In this document: positions 1-9,021 of the stretch, one piece after another | Layout: the number at the start of each line of letters is the position of its first letter | Position numbering within the stretch: position 1 is the stretch's first letter | Assembly: GCF_002479495.1 (NCBI RefSeq) | Contig: NZ_DLNQ01000010.1 | Coordinates: 141,446 to 205,445, forward strand | Reading direction: 5' to 3' | Length of the DNA: 64,000 bases | Source of the DNA: Brevundimonas sp. UBA7506 | Lineage (GTDB): Bacteria; Pseudomonadota; Alphaproteobacteria; Caulobacterales; Caulobacteraceae | Position numbers and translations under genes: made by a program | The notes under the pieces: generated by a model | Seen by the model: only the letters and a program-made list of their open reading frames with translations | The model's database searches: none | Told to the model about the DNA's origin: nothing

Positions 1-1
1 C

Positions 2-85
2 CACAAGGACTGGAAGATGCTCCGACGGTATACGCACCTTCGTCCCGAATCCCTTCATCTCATTGCAGCGGGTCTGGCGGCATGA
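2..85 (+). CDS. Tyrosine recombinase/phage integrase, C-terminal fragment
   Basis: Only the last 27 codons lie in the window; the gene starts upstream of base 1. The fragment contains the end of a tyrosine-recombinase catalytic domain: a HKDWKMLRRYTH stretch in which Tyr is the expected nucleophile, followed by the LRPESLH pattern common in alphaproteobacterial phage and island integrases. Such enzymes cut and rejoin DNA at attachment sites. An integrase ending here means the window starts at or next to an integrated element. I see no tRNA or direct repeat next to it. The family call rests on a short segment. Confidence 0.7.
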   Translation, partial: HKDWKMLRRYTHLRPESLHLIAAGLAA

Positions 86-159
86 GCGGCACGCCGGTCA
101 CGGAAGCTGGTCCGGCGTAAAGCTTGGCTGGAAACCCTCACCATGCCAAATGCAGTCGC

Positions 160-630
160 ATGAACTCGATCCGAATTCGTCCGTATGATCCGGCTGATTT
201 GACCGCTGTCGTCGAGCTGTTCAATGGCTCGGTCAGAAAGGTCGCCAATCGTGACTACAGCCCGGCTCAAATCGAGGCCTGGGCGCCGGTAGCGGTTAAC
301 CTGGTCCAGTGGTCCGAACGTCTTGAGCGTAAGCCGACGTTCATCGCCGAACACATGAATCGAATTGCAGGTTTCAGCGACCTCGGACCGACAGGCCATA
401 TCGATATGCTTTTCGTCCATTGCCAACATCAGGGCCGAGGCGTCGCCAAGAGCCTGATGGACCACATCCTGCTCAAGGCTCGCGAACAAAATCTGTCGTC
501 TTTATGTACGGACGCGAGCATCACGGCAAAGCCGTTCTTTGAACGCAGCGGATTCGAGGTGGTCCAGGAACAGGACGTTGAACTCCGCGGCCAGATCTTC
601 CGCAACTATCGCATGATCCGCTTTCTTTAG
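160..630 (+). CDS. GNAT-family N-acetyltransferase
   Basis: A 156-residue protein of normal GNAT length. The N-terminus (IRIRPYDPADL) is the usual first strand and helix of the fold. The acetyl-CoA binding motif A is visible as HCQHQGRGVAKSLMDHIL near residues 95-112, and the C-terminus has the typical FFERSGFEVVQEQ strand-turn. Members transfer an acetyl group from acetyl-CoA to an amine; the substrate cannot be read here. I chose ATG 160 because the fold begins right after it; an upstream TTG at 124 would add 12 residues of poor quality. It stands alone, after the integrase tail. Confidence 0.85.
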   Translation: MNSIRIRPYDPADLTAVVELFNGSVRKVANRDYSPAQIEAWAPVAVNLVQWSERLERKPTFIAEHMNRIAGFSDLGPTGHIDMLFVHCQHQGRGVAKSLMDHILLKAREQNLSSLCTDASITAKPFFERSGFEVVQEQDVELRGQIFRNYRMIRFL

Positions 631-836
631 CATCGCTCAGTCGCCCCGACCGCCGTCATCCGAAGGTTGGAAAAACCTGATGGAGGCTTCCCGCGATCGT
701 GTCGCCTGGTTCGACACGGCGCGATCAAAACCGTTTTGCTCATCAGCATGATGGCTCACGCCGCCGGCGCTCCGACGTTCCCTCATGTGCCGGAACGAAA
801 TCGACCAGGTCAGATTGTCTCCTGACGGAGATCAAA

Positions 837-1058
837 ATGCCCAAGACGTTCGATGTCGGAGATCATGTGATCTGGAATTCCGAGGCAGGGCGAGTAACTG
901 GCCGGATCACTCGAGTTCATACACGCGACTTCGAATACAAGGGTCACACTCACCGCGCTTCCAGAGCAGAACCTCAATATGAGATCAGGAGCGACAGGAC
1001 TGATCACATCGCCGCTCACAAGGGGACCGCGCTGGATTATGTGCGACGTCGAGAATGA
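837..1058 (+). CDS. DUF2945 (HVA1/Tudor-like) small protein
   Basis: A 73-residue protein. GDHVIWNSEAGRVTGRI near residues 8-24, then a conserved YKGHTHRAS segment, match the DUF2945 family, also called the hypervirulence-associated Tudor-domain family. No enzymatic role is established for it. ATG 837 is preceded by a GACGGAG ribosome-binding site; the reading frame is open further upstream, but that part looks non-coding. The stop overlaps the start of the DUF488 gene by four bases (ATGA), so the two are probably translated together. In other bacteria this family is often found near stress or repair genes, which fits the nearby LigD, but that link is inference. Confidence 0.8.
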   Translation: MPKTFDVGDHVIWNSEAGRVTGRITRVHTRDFEYKGHTHRASRAEPQYEIRSDRTDHIAAHKGTALDYVRRRE

Positions 1059-1609
1059 CGCTGCCGTTCTACACAATCGGGCACTCGAACCGCAGCCTGG
1101 AGGAATTCGTCGCCCTGTTGCAGGGAACACAGGTTCTGCAGGTCGTAGATGTCCGGAAGATTCCGAGGTCCAGAGCCAACCCTCAGTTCAACCAGGAAAC
1201 GCTTCCCCACAGACTGGCGGAGCGCCAGATATCCTACGACCACAATGTCAAACTCGGAGGAAGACGGGGTCGGATCGGAGATGTGGCCGACGGCATAAAT
1301 GGCTACTGGGAGAACAAGAGCTTCCACAACTACGCCGATTACGCTCTCTCCGCCCCGTTCCGCGCCGGGTTAGAGCTGTTGATCGAAACGGGGCGGCGCC
1401 AGCCTAGTGCGATCATGTGCTCTGAAGCGGTCTGGTGGCGGTGTCATCGACGGCTCATCGCCGACAATCTTCTCGCTCGGGGCGAGACCGTCATTCACAT
1501 CATGGGACACGGCAGGCTGGAGAAGGCTCGATTGACGGCAGGTGCTATCCTTCATCCCGACGGGACGGTCAGCTATCCGGCTTCTGCGCACCACGAACAG
1601 CGTCCATAG
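1055..1609 (+). CDS. DUF488 domain-containing protein
   Basis: A 184-residue cytoplasmic protein. It starts with FYTIGHSNRSLEEF, the hallmark of DUF488, continues with VVDVRKIPRSRANPQFN, and has the conserved Cys-containing segment IMCSEAVWWRCHRRLIAD near residues 119-136. The family is widespread and its biochemistry is not settled; a Cys-Glu pair has suggested an enzyme. It overlaps the upstream DUF2945 gene by ATGA, so the two form an operon. LigD follows about 180 bases later on the same strand, after a strong hairpin, so co-transcription with ligD is uncertain. Confidence 0.88.
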   Translation: MTLPFYTIGHSNRSLEEFVALLQGTQVLQVVDVRKIPRSRANPQFNQETLPHRLAERQISYDHNVKLGGRRGRIGDVADGINGYWENKSFHNYADYALSAPFRAGLELLIETGRRQPSAIMCSEAVWWRCHRRLIADNLLARGETVIHIMGHGRLEKARLTAGAILHPDGTVSYPASAHHEQRP

Positions 1610-1642
1610 CAAGGCCGTTGGCGCCATTCCTTCGGGAGGTGC

Positions 1643-1681
1643 GTTGCGTCATGGAAAGGACCTTCCATGCCTAGACGCAAC
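1643..1681. terminator. Long stem-loop between DUF488 and ligD
   Basis: Two nested inverted repeats are visible: the outer arms GTTGCGTC and GACGCAAC (8 bp), and the inner arms CATGGAA and TTCCATG (7 bp), with a few unpaired bases between. There is no T-run, so this is not a classical intrinsic terminator. It may end or protect the DUF488 transcript, or bind a dimeric regulator upstream of ligD. Confidence 0.4.
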
Positions 1682-1785
1682 TTGATCGCTGCGAGATCGC
1701 CTAGACGCCCATTCCATTCGTTTGCGAACATCCCTGATCAGACGGGCAGCCAGGAAACCAGACCCGCCCGAGGCGGGCACAAGCC

Positions 1786-3639
1786 ATGACCGCGGAACGC
1801 TCCGTGCGGTCCAGACCGAAAACCACGACCGCCCTGCCCGCTTTTCGTCCCGTGCAGCTCGCCACGCTCGTCGATGCCGTGCCAGGAGGAAATCGCTGGC
1901 TGCATGAGATGAAGTACGATGGCTACCGGCTGGAGGTCGTCGTCGGCGGAAGTCGCGCTCGAGCCTTTACGCGCTCCGGACTTGACTGGTCGGAGAAGTT
2001 TTCGGGGATCGTCGACGCCGCTGCGTCCCTGAAGGTGGACTCCGCGGTGCTCGACGGCGAGGCTGTCGTGTTCGACGCCGAAGGGCGCTCCAGCTTCCAG
2101 ACGTTGCAAGGCGCTCTGAAGGGCGAGCCAGGCAGGATCGCCTATGTCGCTTTCGATCTTCTCGCGCTGAATGGCGAAGATCTGACGTCTCGCCCGCTGC
2201 TTGAGCGCAAGGCTATCCTGCGAGGCCTGCTTCCAAAGAGGCCGGGACGGCTCCGCTACTCCGATCATATTCGAGGCAATGGCGAAAAGTTGTTGAACAG
2301 CTTTTGCGCAAACGGCCTTGAGGGGGTGGTGTCGAAGCTGGCCGACAGCCGGTACGTCGGCGCACGCTCGGCGGCTTGGGTGAAAACCAAGTGTATCCAG
2401 CGTCAGGAGTTTGTCGTGGCGGGATGGCTTCCTTCAGACAAGTCGCGCGCCTTCCGCTCCTTGATCCTCGCCGTAAACGAGAATGGCGCCCTCCGTTATG
2501 CAGGCAAGGTCGGCACAGGCTTCGATACGATGGAGTTGCAGCGGCTCCTGGAGGTCATGAGACCGCTCGAACAGGACAGTCCCACCGTCAAGGCCCCCCG
2601 CGCCGAGGTTCGGGACGCCCATTGGCTCCGCCCCCGGCTGGTGGCGGAAATCGCTTTCACTGAAATGACCAACGAAGGCACGTTGCGCCACCCGAGCTAT
2701 CTCGGCCTGCGGGATGACAAGAGGCCCGAGGCGGTCGTTGTCGAGAAGCCAGCGTTGGAGACACCGGCGCCGGCTGGTGAGACCGTGCCAATCAGCAACG
2801 CTCAACGGATCCTCTTTCCGGAGTGTCAGATCACCAAGGGTCAGCTGGCGGACTACTACGCCGCCGTTGCGCCTATCATGCTGCCCTGGGTCGCATCTCG
2901 TCCGATCAGCCTCGTGCGATGTCCCCAGGGCCGATCGAAAAAGTGCTTCTTCCAGAAGCACGACGCCGGAAGCTTCGGCGAGGCCGTGCGCCATGTGGCG
3001 ATCGAGGAGAAGGACGGCGAGACTGAACCCTACCTCTATATAGATACGCCGGAAGGTCTGATGACTTGTGTCCAGATGGGAACCATAGAGTTCCACGGCT
3101 GGGGCGCACGGATCGAAGACGTCGAAAAGGCCGACCGCCTGGTCTTCGATCTCGACCCGGACGTCGGGCTCGATTTCGAGGCCGTGCGTTCCGCCGCTTT
3201 TCGATTTCGCGATATACTCGCAACTATCGGACTGGAGACATTTCCAATGGTCACCGGGGGCAAGGGCGTTCACGTCATCGCGCCGCTGACCCCCGAGGCC
3301 GAATGGCCTGAAGTGAAAGATTTCGCCCGGCGTCTGGCTATTGCGGTCGCTCAGGCAGAGCCGGCCAAGTTCACGGCCGCTCTGCCGAAGGCCCAACGCA
3401 AGGGTCGCATCTTTGTCGATTATCTCCGCAATCAGCGCGGCGCTACGGCCGTCATGCCTTACAGCGTGCGCTCAAGGGAGGGCGCGCCCGTAGCGGCGCC
3501 GGTCACTTGGAAGGAAATGGAGACAATCGCGAGCCCTGCGCTGTTTCATGTCGGCGATCAGCTTGAGCTCCTCAAACGCGCGGGATCGAAAGCCCTTTCT
3601 TCATGGGGGCGGGCTGATCAGGCGCTGCCGGATTTGTGA
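1786..3639 (+). CDS. ligD: LigD-type ATP-dependent DNA ligase with primase/polymerase domain
   Basis: A 617-residue two-domain enzyme of bacterial non-homologous end joining. The ligase domain comes first: motif I EMKYDGYR has the adenylated Lys at residue 43, DGEAVVFD is motif III, and an OB-fold segment runs to about residue 320. The archaeo-eukaryotic primase-like polymerase domain follows from about residue 338, with its metal-binding DLDPD motif near residue 456 and GGKGVHV further on. The 3'-phosphoesterase domain present in many LigDs is absent. No ku gene is in the window, so the partner must be elsewhere or missing. An antisense frame of comparable length overlaps it but looks spurious. 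Confidence 0.93.
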   Translation: MTAERSVRSRPKTTTALPAFRPVQLATLVDAVPGGNRWLHEMKYDGYRLEVVVGGSRARAFTRSGLDWSEKFSGIVDAAASLKVDSAVLDGEAVVFDAEGRSSFQTLQGALKGEPGRIAYVAFDLLALNGEDLTSRPLLERKAILRGLLPKRPGRLRYSDHIRGNGEKLLNSFCANGLEGVVSKLADSRYVGARSAAWVKTKCIQRQEFVVAGWLPSDKSRAFRSLILAVNENGALRYAGKVGTGFDTMELQRLLEVMRPLEQDSPTVKAPRAEVRDAHWLRPRLVAEIAFTEMTNEGTLRHPSYLGLRDDKRPEAVVVEKPALETPAPAGETVPISNAQRILFPECQITKGQLADYYAAVAPIMLPWVASRPISLVRCPQGRSKKCFFQKHDAGSFGEAVRHVAIEEKDGETEPYLYIDTPEGLMTCVQMGTIEFHGWGARIEDVEKADRLVFDLDPDVGLDFEAVRSAAFRFRDILATIGLETFPMVTGGKGVHVIAPLTPEAEWPEVKDFARRLAIAVAQAEPAKFTAALPKAQRKGRIFVDYLRNQRGATAVMPYSVRSREGAPVAAPVTWKEMETIASPALFHVGDQLELLKRAGSKALSSWGRADQALPDL

Positions 3640-3880
3640 GCATCGGACTGACAGCGTGAGCGCTTTTCGCATTGGCGTCGATGATCCCGTCGAAGGCCGT
3701 TTCGTCGCTCGCCGCGACGGGCGTTTCCAGCCCCACGCGCCATTTGAGAACAGAACCTACTCCCGACCGAAAATAGCATGGGCTCACGCGGGCTCGAACC
3801 AGGTCGGCGAGCCTCGCGACATCGCCCTAAATGGTGAAGACGTCCGGGCCGATGTCAGCCTTCACCTCGTCCAGGTCCTC

Positions 3881-4567
3881 ATCGGCTCCCTGTTCGGCGG
3901 CATGGCGGGCTGCGCCATGATCGGCCAATCGATCATCAATGTGACCTCCGGCGCGCGCGGGCGCTTGTCGACCCTGTGGGCGGGCCTGTTCCTGCTGTTC
4001 CTGATCCTAGTGCTTCAGGACTGGGTGGCGCGCATTCCGATGGCTGCGCTGGTGGCGGTGATGATCATGGTCTCGGTCGGAACCTTCGACTGGAAATCAG
4101 TGCTGACCCTGCGTTCAACCCCTGTCCAGTCCTCCATCGTCATGCTGGCCACCACGATCACGGTGGTCGTCACGCATGACCTGTCCAAGGGCGTGGTGCT
4201 GGGCGTGATCCTGTCGGCTATCTTCTTCATGCGGAAGCTGGGCAAGACCATCGTCGTGCAGGAAATCGAGACGCCAGAGCCCGGCGTGCTGCGCTATCAC
4301 GTCAGCGGCCAGTTGTTCTTCGGCTCGGCCGACGTCTTCGCCGCCTCGTTCGAGCATCATAGCCAGCCGACTCGCGTCGAGATCGACATGAGCGACGTGC
4401 ATCTGTGGGACCTCACGGCCGTCGTCGCCGTGGACAAGGTGGTGTTCCGCTATCGCCGTCAGGGCGCGGAGGTGCGTCTCATCGGCATGAACGAGGCTGC
4501 GCAGTCGCTGATCCAGCGTGTCGGCAAGCACGACAAAGCGCACCTGCCTGTCGGCATTGCTCACTGA
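3881..4567 (+). pseudogene. 5'-truncated SulP-family anion transporter (C-terminal half with STAS domain)
   Basis: Recognisable homology starts abruptly at GSLFGGMAGCAMIGQSIINV, which in SulP transporters lies in the second half of the membrane domain. It continues through helices such as LFLLFLILVLQDWV and MAALVAVMIMVSVGTF to a cytoplasmic STAS domain (LFFGSADVFAASF through DMSDVHLWDLTAV). The roughly 250 residues holding the first transmembrane helices are missing. The frame stays open back to 3548, but the upstream residues resemble nothing in the family. Intact relatives move sulfate, bicarbonate or other anions. This copy should not transport; its deletion border lies close to base 3880. 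Confidence 0.8.
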
Positions 4568-4718
4568 CTAGAACGCGTCATGAAAGGACGTCCGGCCCGT
4601 CGGCGACCTCAGGACCACTTGCCCCAGAGGAGACATTCAGCCTTGGCCCCGTCTGCCCGCGCTAGAGATATCCAAAAACCCATCAACAGCGTTGAAGCCG
4701 CTTTAGTTTGGCATCCGG

Positions 4719-5324
4719 TCAGGGATGAACCGTGAGGTACATCCGGACGAGTTCGGACAGGCTTCCGGCCTGCATCTTGGCCATGAGGTTGGCGCGATAG
4801 ACTTCCACGGTCCGCGCGCTGATCTTGAGATCATAAGCGATGACCTTGTTGGCGTGGCCCTGAACCAATCCTGCGAGCACGTCGCGTTCCCGTCCTGACA
4901 GGGCGTCGAGACGCGCCGCCAGCATCCGCTTCTCGGCTTCGGCCGACGCCGTCTCGCCCGCTCGATCCGCCGCACGCTGGATCGAGGCCAGCAGGACCTC
5001 GTCGTCGAACGGCTTTTCAATGAAATCCACCACGCCTGCGCGCAACGCCTCCACGGCCAGAGGCATGTCGGCATGGCCAGTGATGACGATTACAGGTTCC
5101 CCGGAACCGTCCGCCTGTAATCGGCGCGCTAGCTCTATCCCGGTCATGTCAGGCATGCGGACATCCGTGATAATGCACCCGGGCTGTCGGTCTTTCACGG
5201 CGAGAAAGGCGACGGCGGACTCGTGGGTTTGCACGCATAGTCCGGCTGTACTCAGGAGGAAGGCGATCGAATCCCTCACAGCGGCGTCGTCGTCGATGAC
5301 GTGCATGATCGGAGCGTTTGTCAT
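4719..5324 (-). CDS. fixJ: FixJ-type response regulator
   Basis: A 201-residue two-domain regulator. The receiver has the acidic pair at residues 11-13, phosphorylated Asp54 in IITDVRMPDM and the Lys of FIEKPFDD. A LuxR/NarL helix-turn-helix follows (LSGRERDVLAGLVQGHANK to ARTVEVYRANLM, about residues 142-185). FixJ is phosphorylated by the haem kinase FixL at low oxygen and then activates genes such as fixK. Its start overlaps the fixL stop by four bases, so the pair is co-translated. No FixJ target gene such as fixK or ccoNOQP is in the window. The neighbouring oxidase and flavohaemoglobin genes are plausible but unproven targets. Confidence 0.92.
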   Translation of the reverse strand: MTNAPIMHVIDDDAAVRDSIAFLLSTAGLCVQTHESAVAFLAVKDRQPGCIITDVRMPDMTGIELARRLQADGSGEPVIVITGHADMPLAVEALRAGVVDFIEKPFDDEVLLASIQRAADRAGETASAEAEKRMLAARLDALSGRERDVLAGLVQGHANKVIAYDLKISARTVEVYRANLMAKMQAGSLSELVRMYLTVHP

Positions 5325-6802
5325 GCGAGCTCTTCCTCAAGTCGGGCGCGATGAAGCGTGAAGTGAAAATCCGCGCCTCCAGCGGCGTTGGCCTCGAACC
5401 ACAGGCGCCCGCCATGGGCTTCCATTATGGTCCGCGATATCGAAAGCCCAACCCCCATGCCGGTCCGCTTCGTCGTAATGAAGGGCTCGAACAACTGGGC
5501 GGCCACATCGGGATCAATCCCCGCCCCCGTGTCGGAAACCGTGACCTGAACATGATCCTCATCCAGCGCCGAGGCGGATATGGCCAGGTCTCGTGTCCCG
5601 CCGTCCTGCATGGCGTCCATAGCGTTTCGGATCAGATTGAGCAGTACCTGCTGGATTTGAACCCTGTCGGCGATGACGAGGTCAGCGGACGGATCGAGGG
5701 CGAACCGCACCTGAACGCCGTGTTCGCGCGCCCCGACCAGCGCCAGTGCGCTGGCCTCCTCGATGAGCGAATGCAGGTTCTCGATCCGCCTTTCAGTCTC
5801 TCCCCGGGCGACGAACTCTCGCAGGCGCCGGATGATCACGCCGGCGCGCAGCGCCTGGTCAGCCGCCCGGTCCACGGCGTCGGAAATGCGATCGGCCGGC
5901 GCATTCTCCGCTCGAAGCAGTCGCCCCGCGCCCTTCAGATAGTTGGTGATGGCGGTCAGCGGCTGGTTCAGCTCATGAGCGAGCGCTGACGCCATTTCGC
6001 CCAGCGCCGTCAGACGCGAGACCCGGATCAGGTCTGCCTGAAGCTCCTGCATCCTGGCCTCAGCCTGTTGGCGTTCCGTCAGATCCCGCACAAACCCGGT
6101 GAAGAAACGTCCCTCCTTGGTCCGCATCTCCCCGACGGCGAGTTCCAGAGGAAAGTCGGACCCGTCCTTGCGACGCCCGACCACGACGCGCCCTACGCCG
6201 ACGATCCGGCGCTCTCCGGTCCGGTAATAGCGTTCAAGATAGCTATCGTGCGCTTCGCGATGAGGGGCGGGCATCAACAGGCTGACATTCTGCCCGATGG
6301 CTTCAGCCGCAGTCCAGCCGAACAGCCGTTCTGCAGTGGGGCTGAAGGCTCGCATGGCCCCCTTCTCGTCGATAAGGATCATAGCGTCAGGCACGGTATC
6401 CAGAATCAACCGTAGATGGGTCTCGCGCGAGGAAAGCTCCTTCAGAACCCGTTGGAACCACTCGCCTCCCCAGGTCACGGCGCCCGCGACGACGAGGAAG
6501 AGCACGGCTTCCGCAAGATGCGGCTGACCGTCCCCCAGAAGCAGTCCCGTCGCGACGCCCAAGCTGGCGGCCAAGGCGCCGGGCCAGACGCCGCCCAAGG
6601 CTGAGCCCGCCACCACGGCAGGCACAAAGACCAGAAAGGACAACCGGACGTCGAAGAGGGACGGCAGACTTGCTCGCGCCCACGCGCCCATGAGGATCAG
6701 TATGAGAACCGTGGCGACCGCGAGCCAAGGCGAAGACGGCCTCACAAGGGGAGAAGACGAATGAAAGACGCGCATCGTCCGCTTTCTATCCTTGTTCACC
6801 AA
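5321..6802 (-). CDS. fixL: FixL-type oxygen-sensing histidine kinase
   Basis: A 493-residue membrane kinase. Several hydrophobic helices fill residues 25-115. A PAS domain follows (about 125-245) in which HREAHDSYLERY carries His185, matching the haem-ligating His of rhizobial FixL, and VGVGRVVVGRR carries Arg205, matching the oxygen-sensing Arg. The dimerisation domain has the phospho-accepting His276 in ALAHELNQPL. The ATPase has the N box (LLNLIRNAMDAM), DTGAGI and GMGVGLSIS. The order and the haem residues support a genuine oxygen sensor rather than a generic PAS kinase. It is transcribed away from the alternative oxidase gene, with which it shares a 133-base promoter region. I found no convincing FixK/FNR box there. 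Confidence 0.93.
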   Translation of the reverse strand: MVNKDRKRTMRVFHSSSPLVRPSSPWLAVATVLILILMGAWARASLPSLFDVRLSFLVFVPAVVAGSALGGVWPGALAASLGVATGLLLGDGQPHLAEAVLFLVVAGAVTWGGEWFQRVLKELSSRETHLRLILDTVPDAMILIDEKGAMRAFSPTAERLFGWTAAEAIGQNVSLLMPAPHREAHDSYLERYYRTGERRIVGVGRVVVGRRKDGSDFPLELAVGEMRTKEGRFFTGFVRDLTERQQAEARMQELQADLIRVSRLTALGEMASALAHELNQPLTAITNYLKGAGRLLRAENAPADRISDAVDRAADQALRAGVIIRRLREFVARGETERRIENLHSLIEEASALALVGAREHGVQVRFALDPSADLVIADRVQIQQVLLNLIRNAMDAMQDGGTRDLAISASALDEDHVQVTVSDTGAGIDPDVAAQLFEPFITTKRTGMGVGLSISRTIMEAHGGRLWFEANAAGGADFHFTLHRARLEEELA

Positions 6803-6935
6803 TGGGCCGCGCCTCCGGAATTTCCCCTAGGGTCAAGACCCGGATACCGCGTTCAGGCCGCCCCTTCTACATCGGCCTCATCCTCTTTCGCCGGACGAAC
6901 CGGCCCGGGACACCCCGGTTTCAAGGACCAAGGCC

Positions 6936-7625
6936 ATGAGCGCCCCACTCGTCGATCTCTCCGTCCACCACCAGCCCAAGGGACTGTCGGACCGCGTCGC
7001 CTTCGGCTTCACCAAGCTGCTGCGCTTCTGCGCCGATACCTTCTTCGCCAAGCGATACGGACATCGCGCTGTCGTGCTGGAAACGGTCGCGGCCGTGCCC
7101 GGCATGGTCGGCGCCACCATCAACCATCTGAGCTGTCTGCGTCGGATGTGCGACGACCGGGGCTGGATCAAGACCCTGATGGACGAGGCCGAAAATGAAC
7201 GCATGCACCTGATGACCTTTATCGAGATCTCGAAGCCGACGCTGTTCGAGCGGTTCGTCATCGTCTCGGTCCAGTGGGTCTTCTACCTTTTCTTCTTTGG
7301 TCTCTATCTCGTATCCAACAAGACTGCCCACCGGGTGGTCGGCTATTTCGAGGAAGAAGCGGTGATCAGCTACACCCACTACCTCGCCGAAATCGACGAA
7401 GGGCGCTCGCCCAATGTACCGGCCCCAGAGATCGCCAAACGCTACTGGAGCCTTCCTGACACTGCGACCCTGCGCGACGTCGTCCTCGTCGTTCGCGCGG
7501 ACGAGGCCCACCACCGGGACGTCAACCACGGCTACGCCAACGAGCTCGGGGGATTGCCCGTCCAGGCCGTGGCGCCCTGCCCGCCTCACGCTGCTCTGGA
7601 GCCGACCTGGAAGACTGCGGCCTGA
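6936..7625 (+). CDS. aox: Alternative oxidase (cyanide-insensitive quinol oxidase)
   Basis: A 229-residue di-iron oxidase. The iron-binding glutamate and histidine motifs are all visible: [34 protein letters not shown] and [12 protein letters not shown]. Two hydrophobic stretches (near residues 62-72 and 110-128) agree with the monotopic membrane attachment of the family. It oxidises ubiquinol and reduces oxygen to water without pumping protons, and is insensitive to cyanide and NO. This enzyme is common in plants and fungi but patchy in bacteria. It lies between divergent fixL and a flavohaemoglobin gene on the same strand, which suggests a role under low oxygen or nitric oxide stress. Confidence 0.93.
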   Translation: MSAPLVDLSVHHQPKGLSDRVAFGFTKLLRFCADTFFAKRYGHRAVVLETVAAVPGMVGATINHLSCLRRMCDDRGWIKTLMDEAENERMHLMTFIEISKPTLFERFVIVSVQWVFYLFFFGLYLVSNKTAHRVVGYFEEEAVISYTHYLAEIDEGRSPNVPAPEIAKRYWSLPDTATLRDVVLVVRADEAHHRDVNHGYANELGGLPVQAVAPCPPHAALEPTWKTAA

Positions 7626-7788
7626 AGCCTCGCCTCTCCGTCGAGCCGTCTGCCCCCTCACATGCGCGGACATCTATGAAGCGCCGCGCGTGTCCTGCCG
7701 ACCTGACCCGGCTTGGGCACGCCGCCGACAATCCTGCGGCCTGAACGACCGCGTTTTCCAGTTTCCAGTTTACCGAGGACACCTACTG

Positions 7789-8997
7789 ATGTCGCAAGCC
7801 CTCAGCGAGCGGACGGTCACGATCGTCAAAGCCACAGTTCCAGCCCTTGAGGCCCATGGCCTGGACATTGTCCGGGAGATGTACGCCCGGATGTTCCAAA
7901 ATCCGGAAATCCGCGATCTCTTCAATCAATCCCACCATGGCGATACTGGCTCCCAGCCCCGGGCGCTCACAGGCGCCATCCTCGCCTATGCCGCCAATAT
8001 CGACAATCTCGGCGCGCTGACGGCCGCAGTTGAACGCATTGCGCAGAAACACGTCGGGCTGCAGATCATGCCGGACCATTACCCTCATGTCGCAAGCGCC
8101 TTGCTTGGCGCCATCGGCCATGTCCTGGGCGAGGCTGCGACCGAAGACGTTCTCGCTGCCTGGGGCGAGGCCTACTGGTTCCTCGCGAACATCCTCATCA
8201 CACGCGAGGCGGCCCTCTACGAGAACCTCGCCGCCGCCGAAGGCGGATGGAACGGCTGGCGCGCCTTCGAGGTGGCGGAAGTCCAACCCGAGAGTTCGGT
8301 CATCACCTCCATCATCCTGCGGCCGGTCGATCGCGGACCGGTGCTGGCTCACAAGCCTGGGCAGTACCTCACCTTCTGGCTTGACCTGCCCGGGCACTCG
8401 CCGATCAAGCGCAACTATTCGATCTCCTCCGCGCCGAACGGGGAGACCTATAGGATCTCAGTGAAGCGGGAGCCGCATGGTCTCGCCTCGACCTGGCTCC
8501 ACGAACACGCCCGGCCCGGCAAAATTCTCAAGGTCGGCGCGCCGGCGGGCGACTTCTTCTTGCCGGAGGATCCGCAACGACCCATCGTGCTCCTGTCTGG
8601 CGGCGTCGGCCTGACCCCCATGGTTTCGATGCTGGAGACGCTGGCGGCCCGACAACCGCAAGCCGGGGTTCACTATGTTCACGGCGCGCGCGATGTCGCC
8701 TCCCACGCCATGGGCGATCATGTTCGCCGGCTCGCCGCAGCCATTCCCGCCAGCCGCAACACTGTCTTCTACGAAAGCGTACCGGAGGCCGCGAACCTGG
8801 CCGCTCACGAACGGACGGGTCGGATCTCAGGCGCCTGGCTGGCCTCGGAGACCCCGGTGAACGAGGCCGACTATTACCTGTGCGGCCCCCGCCCCTTCTT
8901 GCGGGCTCTGGTCTCCGAGCTGGTCGCCATCGGGGTGCCCGCCGATCGCATCCACTATGAGTTCTTCGGCCCTGCCGACGAAGCCCTGGCGGCCTGA
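7789..8997 (+). CDS. hmp: Flavohaemoglobin (nitric oxide dioxygenase)
   Basis: A 403-residue protein with three domains. The globin occupies about residues 1-140, with the proximal-His segment IAQKHVGLQI. The FAD-binding domain contains KRNYSISSAPNGETY, and the NAD-binding domain contains LLSGGVGLTPMVSML and YYLCGPRPFL. It converts NO plus oxygen to nitrate using NAD(P)H. I chose ATG 7789 because SQALSERTVTIVKATVPAL is the normal start of the globin and a CGAGGA site lies 9 bases upstream; the frame is open far upstream of it. The 163-base gap after aox leaves room for its own promoter; co-transcription with aox is possible. Confidence 0.95.
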   Translation: MSQALSERTVTIVKATVPALEAHGLDIVREMYARMFQNPEIRDLFNQSHHGDTGSQPRALTGAILAYAANIDNLGALTAAVERIAQKHVGLQIMPDHYPHVASALLGAIGHVLGEAATEDVLAAWGEAYWFLANILITREAALYENLAAAEGGWNGWRAFEVAEVQPESSVITSIILRPVDRGPVLAHKPGQYLTFWLDLPGHSPIKRNYSISSAPNGETYRISVKREPHGLASTWLHEHARPGKILKVGAPAGDFFLPEDPQRPIVLLSGGVGLTPMVSMLETLAARQPQAGVHYVHGARDVASHAMGDHVRRLAAAIPASRNTVFYESVPEAANLAAHERTGRISGAWLASETPVNEADYYLCGPRPFLRALVSELVAIGVPADRIHYEFFGPADEALAA

Positions 8998-9021
8998 GGG
9001 CCGCCCTCTCATGGTCTGCCG

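Noticed and set aside
3786..3806. A GGGCTCGAACC word resembling a tRNA T-loop on the minus strand
   Set aside because: The T-stem does not pair and no acceptor, D- or anticodon stem can be fitted around it.
6803..6935. A possible FixK/FNR box (TTGAT-N4-ATCAA) between fixL and aox
   Set aside because: No such dyad was found; only single half-site-like words occur, so I do not claim FixK control.
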